This document shows, piece by piece, positions 25,758 through 36,599 of a stretch of 64,000 bases of DNA. The translations under genes were made by a program, and so were the position numbers. This stretch comes from Scatophagus argus (Eukaryota > Chordata > Actinopteri > Scatophagidae): the NCBI RefSeq assembly GCF_020382885.2, contig NC_058495.1:20380127-20444126 (forward strand), in the 5' to 3' direction. Under the pieces are notes generated by a model. It did no database searches and was not told where the DNA came from. It saw only the letters and a list, made by a program, of their open reading frames with translations. The stretch's first letter is position 1, and every line of letters starts with the position of its first letter.

Positions 25758-25767
25758 TCACAGCAGG

Positions 25768-26377
25768 CCTTCTAGCAAATTCTGTCCACTGATCGAAGTG
25801 ATTATAGACAGTATATGAATCAGCCTTGACAATGGTCATTTTTATTCAGTGATTATTTCAATTCATGCCCAATGTAACATCAGACAATTCATTGCTGTCA
25901 ATTCGAAAGAATATACATCTGGTTTTTTTTATTCATTTGTGAAAGAAAGTCAGTGAGGACTATGACTGTATATTTCTTGACCATTTCTTGTGGCTATTAT
26001 TTTGCATAGCCCTTTAAATCGTATTTGCCACTCTTTCTCGGGTTCTTGGTGACTTTAACATGATAGACAGAAAGACCGATATTCAAGTCTGGTCCTCGCC
26101 AGATGAGACATCACCATGTTGGTGCAATGTTTCTGATTCATTCTTGTTATGATGACTCAGGAGCTTGAGGGGCTTGAACATTTTTTTGATAGTAGGTTAG
26201 TTTTAGTAACTTCTAGCTTTGAGCACACATTCTGATTTAGCATTTGCATCAAATAGATCATTTGCACATATAACATTTCATTTTACACCCAAGATCTAAA
26301 TCATACACTAACTTCGCAATGATGAATTTATGAGACAGCTTAAAAAACAACATCATGATGTCAAGTTTTGACCCCCT
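25768..26377. other. Mx copy 2 3' flank
   Basis: Sequence downstream of the Mx copy 2 stop on the minus strand. A minus-strand AATAAA at 25846-25841 is a candidate poly(A) signal, about 530 nt past the stop. No gene was recognised. Confidence 0.5.
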
Positions 26378-29300
26378 CTAGAACTCCACCAGGTATGCAA
26401 GGGCCTGCGTGAGATTACTGAGGCGACTCCTCAAGGCAGCCCTCTTTTGGCCAGTGTCGGAACCCACCGTCAGCAAGAAATTCAATTTGTTTTTATCCTG
26501 AAGCAGTTTGAACATCTCCTTCTGCAGCTGGACTGCAGACTCGTGCAACATGTGGTAGCGGATCACAAGGGGGATTTGGTGAGCTATATGCTGGCTGACA
26601 AACTGAAGGGGGAAAAAGAAAAGGTTGACAACCAAAGACAGTTACTGAAAAACATACAATCTATCTAAACCTTCCTGCCATTGCTTTTGTTCATGAATCA
26701 TTCCTCTAAATTAAAACTTACTTTGTAATATGATTTAAGGTCCAACATCAGCTTCTGAAATGCACGATTATCCATGCTGTCTTCGTCTTTCTCCTTGTTC
26801 TCCTCACTCTTTCTGTCACACAAGATGCCGCTGTAGGTTTTATCTTGATAGTAAACAAGCAGCTCCATCTTGAACTGGGTTCTCAGCATGTTTTCAGCAG
26901 TAGACTCTTTTTCTTTCTTAATGGCTTCGATGTTTGCCTGTAAAACAGGACTCTTGTAAGTCTGAGCACTGCCATAATATTGACTCAAATTAAATTTTGA
27001 CAGCCAAAGTACTGACTATGACAAATTATAAGAATGTCACCAAATGTCATCAGATTTTCAGAAGATGACTACCTTGGATTTGTCCACAAGGTTAGGAAGT
27101 CCAGCGAAGCAGTTCTGAGCCAGCTGAATGAACTCCTTCCGAACAGCATCTGGAGATAAAAGAAATACAAGATAAAGCAGCTCAATCTCCACTTAGATCA
27201 AGAAAATGTCAGCAGCAGAGAAACACGCATTAAACCTGTCATATCGGAGTCATGTGTATAATTGTCCTTTTTTGACTACTTTTGATTTTTGCCTTTATAT
27301 TTCAGCTTAAAATGGTTTACCTTGCCTTGTTTGGTATCATTTTTTTCAGGACAACTTCACAAGTGTGACTTGTTTTTAAAACAAAGACGACGCTGCGTCT
27401 CGCAGCTACGTCATCTTAAAATGGTCACGTGACAAGGACGCGCCGGCGCGCCAGACGACTCCAGAGGGTTTCACATACCTCCTACTTCCTTGAGTCTTTT
27501 GACAGCAGGTTCTTCCAGCTGTTTGATCTGCTCCTTGACTATAAACTCAAAGGTCTTGAAGTTAATGAAGCCCGGCAGTTCTCTTCCACGGTACCTCTCT
27601 TCATACTCCTCCACCTCTTTCTCAATCCTCTTGTTAACTGCAACACACAAACATAATTTCAGAGTCCTGCTGATGGACAGCTGGAGTCCAGATCAAAACG
27701 ACACACTCACAGTTTTCTCCTGAGTGTTCCAGGTGGACAATCCACTTCTCAAACTCTCTTCTGAGCGTAGTAAAGATGTTGATCCTGTCTACACACTTTA
27801 GTTCCTCTCCTGTGGTCAGACTGATGGCATCCTGAGTGAATGCTGTCACTTTCTGCAGAACACGTGTGACAACACAAATAGTTGTTTACAGGTCTTAATG
27901 TAAAAATGTTTACACACAAATTCATATTGGCTGTGAGCGCTAATGCTGTGAGGTAAATGGTATGCAGTGTCCTCACTTCAGTGAGGAAGACAAGTCTCTC
28001 AGTTGCATCAGACGGGGGTTCATTGCCACATCTGTCCAACTCTGCACGAGTCTGTGCTAGTTTCTCCTCCGTCTGCTCTTTCAGTCGAGGCAGAGATTTC
28101 TGCAAATCAAAACCGAAACATTACATAAGCAAACAAAGTAATACATAGAAAGCTGTTAAGATTGCAAAGAAAGAATTCACCTCAGTGTGATGCACCAGCT
28201 CAAGGGTGAGTTTTTCAGCCAGTTTTGGAACAGTGGCTTGACCCTCATTGTAGAGAATCCTACCACAAAAGTAAAAAGTTAATGGGTGCATATTTTAAAA
28301 ATGCAAATTACTCCTTGCATAATCACCCCAAAAGGAATGAACTTACTGGAAATGTGCATGATCTTGGAAGAAGGTTTTCTCTCTTTCCATTGCTTCAATA
28401 AGAGACACCTTCTCTGTGATCTCCTGATGGCCCCTGCACCTGACGATCATGTAGCCCATCTTCAGGTGAATGACCTCATTATGGACAATTTTAACCACCG
28501 TCTCCTCTGTGCCTTTGTCCACCAGATCGGGCTTAGTCAAAATACCTGAGAATGAGAAGGTCAGTGGACAGTGAAGGACAGTGAAATATCTAAACATTAA
28601 GCAACTTGGCCAAGTGAACCTTTTCCAAAATTAGGTCCAGTTACCCAAAGTCCTCTCTCCATCAGGATCCACTTCCTGGGCCATCTTCAAAGCCTCTGTG
28701 TTTGCTATGTCCACAGTGCATGGAACAACCACCAAGATGATGGTTTCCTGTTTTCTGATGAATTTCTTGATCAGTCTCTTAATCTGAAATCATTCGTTCA
28801 TCCATTCAAGTTATTAGTTACATGTATCATTGTGCTTCACTTCACTTCAACTGAAATAATGAGCAAATGTGACAGGACTAAAAGTCTACAGCACATGTGT
28901 CAAACCGGTCCACAGGAGGGCCGGTGTGGCTGCAGGTTTTTGTGCCAACCAACCAAGAGCACACCGTTTGACCAATCAACTGTCTGAAGACGGAGATCAG
29001 TTGATTAAATGAGTCAAGTCTGGTGTGCTGCTACTTGGTTGGAAAGAAAACCTGCAGCCACACCGGCCCTCCTGTGGACCGGTTTGACATGCCTGGTCTA
29101 CAGCCTTGTGAGACTGGAAAAATCGTGAAATGTTCTATGTCCTATTTGCTGTTTGGTTAATAATGGTCAATATGTGAAGTGATTTCCCATTTTTTCTCAA
29201 TTTTCCTTGGAATAACTTGATATGAAAGAAACCGTCCCTATGAAAACAGTTGGTATAATGTCTTTGGGAGACCGAAGGAGCGCACCTCCTCTCCGATGTT

Positions 29301-30323
29301 CTCTGGTTGTCCCTTTACAGCCACCCTGTTGATGCTGGGCAGGTCTATAAGCGTCAGATCCGGAACATCTGGAGAAGCGATCTCCAGATCGATGGGTTCC
29401 TCACTGATCCCCACCGAAGTGCCGGTCAAGTTATTCTGAGCTGGACAGAGAGGACATGATGATGACTACAAGAGGTCAGAGATGCTGAGTATTGAAGAGG
29501 AAATTAAACGGCCTTTAACCTAAATAATTTTTGCATTACTATTTTTAGAATGCTTGAATTTGCTTGACTGGGTGGTACCTTCTTGAATCTTTTTCTCCAC
29601 ATCTGCAGGATTTTTTATCTTTTCCTCGTAGTTCTCATTGACTTTGCGTTGGTAGCTTATCTTTCCATACCACTCCTCGCCCTCTTTTGTCCTCTTCGTC
29701 TTCAGCTTGAGAGGACATTGAGTAGCAGTTCCTAATTTAAATATGAATGAATGATGACTGATGTGTAACAATGAAACGTAGCGCTATAATTAGTGTCAGA
29801 AAGCTTTCTATATATAAAGTGCACGCAGATGGATCTTCAATTGGTCAGTTAAATCAAAAGTCAAAGCAGAAGGCAAAAATGAACCAAAATTTTTCAAACA
29901 CAAATGAAAATTGCTTTCATAACGTTAATAATTACTTCAATAGTAGGAGTAGTAGGGGTAGCAGTAGGAGTAGTAGGCGCCCCCTACCCCAGCAGGGGGC
30001 GCTGCAAACCCATGACCTTTTTCTGTTTGTTTCTCTTTCTGTTTACGTTGATCTACAGTTTGTGTGTAATATTCAAACATATTCATATAAATCTCAGTGT
30101 TGACTTCAGACAGATTTCTCAGTGAGTGTAACCTACCACTTCCTCTCGGCAGAGCCACCCCTGACAGCGCCTCCAGCACGGAGGTCTTCCCCGAGTTTTG
30201 GTCTCCAATCACGGCGATAGCAGGCAGCGCCAGGTCCTTCTCTACTCCCAGAGAGCGAAGAGAGTCAATGAGATCAATGCAGGGACGCACCTTCTCCTCA
30301 TACTGTCGGTTCTGAGTGTTCAT
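26378..30323 (-). CDS. mx: Mx GTPase-like protein, copy 2, with altered G3 motif
   Basis: Twelve coding exons join in frame on the minus strand: 30137-30323, 29579-29731, 29286-29440, 28645-28783, 28347-28545, 28181-28259, 27977-28099, 27711-27852, 27479-27637, 27073-27149, 26722-26937 and 26378-26602. They give 617 codons with no stop or frameshift. The overall fold is that of Mx, but key residues differ. G1 reads GDQNSGKTS (residues 40-48). G3 reads DLPS (146-149) where the family has DLPG. The switch I region reads GTATQCP instead of GIVTRCP. The conserved [13 protein letters not shown] is [13 protein letters not shown]. Exon 2 carries 5 extra residues, and exon 11 is 18 residues shorter than in copy 1, trimming loop L4. 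TKPD (215-218) is kept. Exon 3 ends at a weak donor (GTGCGC). It may be GTPase-impaired, perhaps a regulatory or dominant-negative paralogue, or an early pseudogene. Confidence 0.93.
28892..29095. mobile_element. hAT-type MITE in Mx copy 2 intron 3
   Basis: A 204-bp near-palindromic element. The left end GTCAAACCGGTCCACAGGAG is mirrored on the right by CTCCTGTGGACCGGTTTGAC, and the arms continue through GGCCGGTGTGGCTGCAGGTT. It is flanked by a perfect 8-bp target duplication GTCTACAG (28884-28891 and 29096-29103). The 8-bp duplication and the nTCTAnAn-like target indicate a hAT-type nonautonomous transposon. It has no coding capacity. Confidence 0.88.
29989..30004 (+). promoter_or_regulatory. 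CTCF motif in intron 1 of Mx copy 2
   Basis: CCAGCAGGGGGCGCTG, an exact textbook CTCF core. It lies next to a TAG/GAG-type short repeat (about 29939-29978). Copy 1 has the equivalent site with one change. Confidence 0.5.
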
Positions 30324-30449
30324 GATGAGGACTTGTCTCCTATAAAGAAACCTGCTGAGTGCGAGTCCTGCTCAGTGAAACGAGTTTGGTCTCGTCGAGA
30401 CAGCAGCTGCTGTTCGTGTGGCAGGTGGAGACTGCCAGACACTGGAAGC

Positions 30450-30459
30450 GTTCACTTTC
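30450..30459 (-). promoter_or_regulatory. mx: ISRE-like element of Mx copy 2
   Basis: The minus strand reads GAAAGTGAAC, one base short of the GAAANNGAAAC consensus. It lies about 127 bp upstream of the copy 2 ATG, the same distance as in copy 1. Copy 2 therefore probably remains interferon-inducible. Confidence 0.6.
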
Positions 30460-30499
30460 ACTACTTCAAATTGTACCAACACCAGCACATACCGATAGT

Positions 30500-31950
30500 G
30501 ATTAATGTTTAAACAAGGCTTAATGTTGGTGTCCTGGTTTGTGATTCGCGAGAGTACTGAAGTTAGCCCACCATTGATGGTGTTGGGTTAGGGTAAAACT
30601 ATATCTATATTTTGCCTCCGAGCAGGATTTTCTGTATGTTTGGTTTTGTTTTAACGATTTAGTCGTATTTTCTGCATTTGCAGTGTCTTTCTGTATTTTG
30701 GTTGTCACCTTGCTTTATTTTTTTCCCCACAAATGCTTCACATGTTGTCAGATAGATCCAACCTGCGCAGAAATATGTCGATTATTTTCACACTTTCTGC
30801 AGAATTAATTGGAACACATAATGTATACCTATTTTCATTTCCTCGCTGCTCTTCCTTTTTCATTAAACACAGACTCTTGTTTTGTTTCCAAAGGTCACAC
30901 GTTATATTTGCATAACAACAATATAACTGACGACTGTCAGTTATAAGTACTGCAATCGCTCTTCTCCAACACCTTTTACTTTTCTACGGGAACACTGTGA
31001 CGGCCAAACAACTGTCCTTTTTGTCGAAAGCTACTTTATGCTTTAAGTAAAATAAAAACATATCTGTCAGAAAGCCACATAGTAACAGGAATGGCCAAGT
31101 CATGCTAAGCAAATATAACCTATCATATAAGCAATGGGTTATATTTACACTACAATCGCTGACACACGGTTACAGTTCTGGACTAATATGTTGTCAAACA
31201 GGCTAACAGCTAACACCATTAGCACCAAACTAATCAACTAGTTTAACCATTTACTTACTTACTTACAGTATTTATTTGATAATGGCATGGCAATAACATT
31301 GGTGCTGCATCATACAGCCATATCAGAGCACCAGATGCACACGTTTGTTTTCTTTTTCGTTCTTTAAGTTGCAGCACAGGAAGGAAAAAAGACAAAACAA
31401 AAGAGAATAAATAAGCCATGATACAACACCTCTGTTGAAATGATTAGAGAGGTTTGCTTACTAAACAGAGCAAGCTGACTGTGGAGAAACCATGTTCAAC
31501 TGAACTATGATAAATGTTTCTCACGAGTCTGAAGCCGCTGAAATTTGATTTAATTAAAATTACAAACTTTATTTATTAGCTAGCTTGTTTATTTCACTGC
31601 ATACACACTAATGAATCATATAACATTATTTGAGTTGTTAACTTATGTACTTTAACTTCTGTGTTAAGACACAAAATTAATGTTATTAGCATACTTACTG
31701 CTCACAGTAAGTATGTCCGCTACAGACTGATTTAGCACACATGCTCAAAACAACCAAAAACAATAATATACTACTCAAAAAAACCAAACATTTTCCTCAC
31801 TTTTGGAGTCTTTACTCCAGTCTCACTTTATATGTTGCATGCAATTCAGAAAAAGACCACTGACTGAAAAACTGAGAATATGGAATAAAAGTCTGGAGTC
31901 ATTGAAATCAAAATGGACAAAAAGTCTCAACAATTCAGCGACCTCTTCTA
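30500..31950. other. Intergenic between Mx copies 2 and 3
   Basis: AT-rich sequence between the copy 2 promoter and the copy 3 stop codon (31951-31953). Short open frames here match nothing. No RNA gene was recognised. Confidence 0.6.
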
Positions 31951-34900
31951 TTAAGAATCTGATTTGTACTGCAGTGGTGTTGTGCTGAAATTGTATATGT
32001 TCATACTAAAGTCTGTCAACAGATAGCGTGCCTTTAATAGGCGCTTGAGGCAACTCTGAAGCTGGACTCTCTTTGACTTTATGCCCAATTCCTCTTGAAG
32101 CAGAGACTCAGTCTGCTCCTTGTCCTGAAGCATCTGCAGCATCTCCCTCTGCAGCTGGATGGCAGACTCCTGCATCATCTGGTAGCGGATCACCATGGGG
32201 ACCTGGTCAGCCAGGCGCTGGCCGGCAATCTGTGGTTTGGAGAGGAGAAAGTAACGCAAAGCTTCTGAATCTGTTTATGTCACAAAATATATGCATTTGG
32301 ATCACATGCATGCAATGGGAGGAGGTCCAGATTAAATGTGTTTGTCTTTAGTTTAGATCAACTTATGACTCAGAGTATAAGCAGCTTTACTTTTCTTTTG
32401 GCAGAGTTTTGACAACAAAATGTTTTGTGAAGCGTTAGTCAATGTTTACTGAAAGTTTATGCTTTACCAACAATATTGTATTAACTTGAAGATCTCATCA
32501 TTATTAATACCACTGATTCTCATTTGAGAAGACCAGTGATGATCTGTGAAGGCTTATTGAGATTATTTTAAAGCCTTGGCCTTCAGACTTCCCCATGTTG
32601 GCAATTACAGTAAAAAATTACAACAGTTCTTGAAAATCATCGAACAACAATTCTTTTCTACCTTTATATTGTGTCTAAAATGTGTGCGATGTATTAAAAG
32701 ACATAAAGCAAACTAGACTTACTTGGTAGTAGGATTTAAGGTGTTTGACCATCTCCTTCACTGTGGCTTTACTGTCATTACTGGCGAAGCCATTCACACC
32801 AGCCAACTCGTCTTCTCTCTTTCGCTTCCCTAACTTCTCGCTGTATGTGCTGTCCTGCGTGTAAACAATGGACTCCATCTTAAACTGAGTCCTCAGCATG
32901 GTCTCTGCTGTGATCTCCTTCTCCTTTCTGATGGCCTCAATCTTCATCTAAAGGACACAAACATTTATTTTCAGTTTTGCACTGAAGAGTCAACAACATT
33001 TATTAATATGTACGCAGCCAACAGAAAATGGAAATGACACCTTGGCTGTTCGGATGAGGTTTGGGAATCCAACAAAGCTGCTGTCGGCCACCTTGAACAG
33101 CTCCTTCTTCACAATTTCTAGAGATAAATTACAAATTCAGACAGCGTGAACAAAATCAAATAATAACTCAAATGTATTTCACATCACTGCATCATGACAA
33201 GACATACCTGCCACTCCCTTGAGTTGCAGGACAGCAGGTTCTTCCAGCTGTTTGATCTGTTCCTTGACCATGCCCTCAAAGGTCTTGTAGTTGATAAATC
33301 CCGGCAGCTCACGTCCACGGTATTTTCGCTCATACTGAGCCACCTCTTTCTCAATATTCCAGTTGACTGCAATTGAGATTGCAATTGGTTAGCGGTAGTC
33401 ATTACAGCAGACTGTGTCAAGACTTAAACTTGGGCATAAACATGAACTTTACCAACATTTCAAATTTGAAAGTCAGATAGGTTGTTTTTTCATGGAAATA
33501 AGAAAATGGAGTTTAAAAACAACAATATTTCCTTGTCTTACTTGATGGTTAACTTATATAACTTATATATATATACTAACATATTAGGGTACTTTTTTAG
33601 AGTAAGTGATGTGAATGCCAAATTGTTGATGCACTTACATGTTACCCCAGAGCGTTCTATGATCTCATTCCACAATGTAAACTCTTTTCTGAGTATGGAA
33701 AAGATATTGAGCTTGATTCCACATCTGAGCTCCTCCCCTGTGCTGAGGCTCACAGCATCCTGTGTAAATGCTGTCACTCTCTAAAATATAACACAATATA
33801 AAAGAGGAAGGCAAATTATTATTTTTTTTCCAGAAGCTCAAATCCTTTTGGTTACTCTTCTGGATTGGTGGAGGTGCAGTGTTTTTTAAATGTAAAATGA
33901 CAGCTAGTAAACTCACATCGATGAGAAAACTGAATCTCTCAGATGCCTCAGGTGGGGGTCCGTTACCACATTTATTCAGCTCTGTCTGAGTCTGGATTAG
34001 TTTTTCCTCTATCTGCTCTTCCAGTCGAGGGAGAGATTTCTACAAATCACACATAGGTCAAACCTTAAACACATCGAGTGGGAAAAGTAGTCTGTAATGA
34101 GCTAGACAGGTGAAGCTCCAGTACATATTCACCTGGATATGATTGACCAGCTCAAGGGTGAGTTTTTCAGCCAGTTTTGGAACAGTGGCATGACCCTCAT
34201 TGTAGAGAATCCTACAGCAAAAGTAAAAAGTTAATGGGTGCATATTTTAAAAATGCAAATTACTCCTTGCATAATCACCCCAAAAGGAATGAACTTACTG
34301 GAAATGTGCATGATCTTGGAAGAAGGTTTTCTCTCTTTCCATTGCTTCAATAAGAGACACCTTCTCTGTGATCTCCTGCTGACCCCTGCACCTGACGATC
34401 ATGTAGCCCTTCTTCAGGTGAATGACCTCATTATGGACAATATTAACCACCGTCTCCTCTGTGCCTTTGTCCACCAGATCGGGCTTAGTCAAAATACCTG
34501 AGAGTGAGAAGGTCAAACAGACAGTGAAATATCTAAACATTAAGCAACTTGGCCGCCAAGTCAGCCTTTTCCAAAATTAGGTCTAGTTACCCAAAGTCCT
34601 CTCTCCATCAGGATCCACTTCCTGGGCCATTTTCAAAGCCTCTGTGGTTGCTATGTCCACGTTGCATGGAACAACCACCAAGCTGATGGTTTCTTGTTTT
34701 GTGATGAACTTCTTGATCAGTCTCTTAATCTGAAATCATTCATTCATATTGACCATCAAGCATCCGTTACTTTCAAACAGACAGAAGGCTGTACGATGCT
34801 TTCAAATTAATAAATTGATGCAGTTAACTTTTTAAAATAAAAACTGAGGGCAATTTATCTGCCAGTTGTGTTTCATATTATATTTCAGCGAACTGAGGAC

Positions 34901-36436
34901 AGTAGTGAATGGTTTGCCGCACAGTATACTGGGGAAAATAGAATGAAAATCTTTGTCTATTATTTAAATCAAGAATTGATTCTCAATCAATTTGGCATCC
35001 AAGTATTTAATAGTTTCTAATTAGGAGATAACCGTACCTGATGTTTTTTAAACTACAGTTACAGTGGGTGGCTCATAACGGTTGGAAAGCTCACCAGCGC
35101 CATCTGCTGATTAAACATATGGGCTATGGCTGTGATTTGTCATTCGAGTTGCATGAATATCCACAGCAAATGTCGTGGGAAGTCAGTCAATACTTTCTGC
35201 TACAAGGGAACTCAGAAGATCACCAAAGTCATGAGGATTCGCGACCAGTTTATACCAGAATTTTCTGTGATCCTTCCAGTTACTGACAAGAAATTTTACT
35301 CTGGACCAAAGTACTGAGTGCTACAATCACCTGGTCTCCAATGTTCTCTGGTTGTCCCTTCACAGCCACCCTGGTGATGCCTGGCAGGTCAATGAGCGTC
35401 AGGTCTGGAACATCTGGAGAAGCGATCTCCAGACTGATGAGGTCCTCACTGATCCCCACCCCATCACCAGCCAGTTCATTCTGAGCTGGAGAGAGAGAGG
35501 ACATGATGATGACTACAAGAGGATAGAGGTGCTTATTATTGAAAAAAAAAATGAAACCGCCTGCAACCTATGTAATTTTTGTGATCCCCGACACAAGGCC
35601 ATTTGATCAGAGAAAAAGATGAAAGTGCTGATCACTGAAAAGCAAATAAAACTACTCCTTAAACCTCCTTCATTACTGTACTTTTGATGGGAATGCTTTA
35701 CACTGTACCTTCTCGGATCATTTCCTCCACATCTACAGGGTCATCTATCTCTTCCTCATAGTCCTGGTAGCTTATCTTTCCGTACCAATCCTCTCCCTCT
35801 TTCTTTCTCTTCATCTTCAGTTCGAGAGGACATCTTGTCACAATGCCTGAAAAACAAAGTCAGAGTGAAATCCAGTTTCCTTTGTAAAAAGATTGATCTC
35901 AAACAACAACTGAAAAGGTGTCTCCGCAAACCTAAAAGTCTGTCCCTTTGATGCCATATTGGAATTCATAAAACATGAATACATACGTGTAATATGATCA
36001 ACAAAATAGGCTCATGATTGGTAGAATAAAATCCATAACTGCCGCACAAAAATGCTTTTCATCCTCTTTGTTAAGTGTGATGTTTTCTCACGAACTATTA
36101 GCCATTATTAATTTGTTTATTTTAATCTCTGAAAGTAGCCTTGTTCTTTCCCTTCTTCTTTTCACCTTAATCCCTCAAAAAGCGGTGAGAAATGGCTTAC
36201 AATAAAGGTAATTATTGGTCAAGGGAAAAGAGTGTTTTTAACAGCCTACCACTTCCTCTCGGCAGAGCCACCCCTGACAGCGCCTCCAGCACGGAGCTCT
36301 TCCCCGAACTCTGGTCTCCAATCACGGCGATAGCAGGCAGCGCCAGGTCCTTCTCTACTCCCAGAGAGCGAAGAGAGTCAATGAGATCAATGCAGGGACG
36401 CACCTTCTCCTCATACTGTTGGTTCAGGCTGTTCAT
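31951..36436 (-). CDS. mx: Interferon-induced GTP-binding protein Mx, copy 3
   Basis: Twelve coding exons join in frame on the minus strand: 36250-36436, 35709-35846, 35331-35485, 34591-34729, 34299-34497, 34133-34211, 33917-34039, 33639-33780, 33208-33366, 33041-33117, 32723-32947 and 31951-32229. They give 633 codons. GTPase motifs are canonical: G1 GDQSSGKSS (40-48), G3 DLPG (141-144) and G4 TKPD (210-213). Residues 1-62 are identical to copy 1, but the stalk exons 7-12 are clearly more diverged (for example [20 protein letters not shown] and [18 protein letters not shown]). The L4 region has its own sequence ([18 protein letters not shown]). The C terminus continues 18 residues past the position where copies 1 and 2 stop (after TDF), ending ...LQYKSDS. 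An acceptor (CACTGCAG) just upstream of the ATG implies a noncoding first exon. It looks functional. Confidence 0.96.
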
Positions 36437-36557
36437 GATGAGGACTTCGTCTCCTGCAGTGTTTATTAAAGAACAAAAATGCCTTTGAGTTTTGTCCGTG
36501 CAGAATCAAGCGCAAAACTGCCGGTACTTAGGGATGGAGTGGAAACTGCATAGTTAG

Positions 36558-36599
36558 GTTTCGTTTCTTTCATTCCCTTGGTTTCGTTTCGTTTCTTTC
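36558..36599 (-). promoter_or_regulatory. mx: ISRE-like GAAA cluster of Mx copy 3
   Basis: On the minus strand two blocks, GAAAGAAACGAAACGAAACC (36599-36580) and GAAAGAAACGAAACC (36572-36558), give clustered GAAA repeats that suit IRF/ISRE binding. They lie about 122-163 bp upstream of the copy 3 ATG. The density of repeats is greater than at the other two copies. Confidence 0.65.

Noticed and set aside
26378..30323. Mx copy 2 as a plain pseudogene
   Set aside because: All 12 exons are open and in frame with GT-AG borders. The substitutions alone do not prove loss of function, so it was kept as a gene with caveats.
35041..35286. Plus-strand open frame in an Mx copy 3 intron
   Set aside because: No resemblance to a known protein; antisense to the Mx gene.
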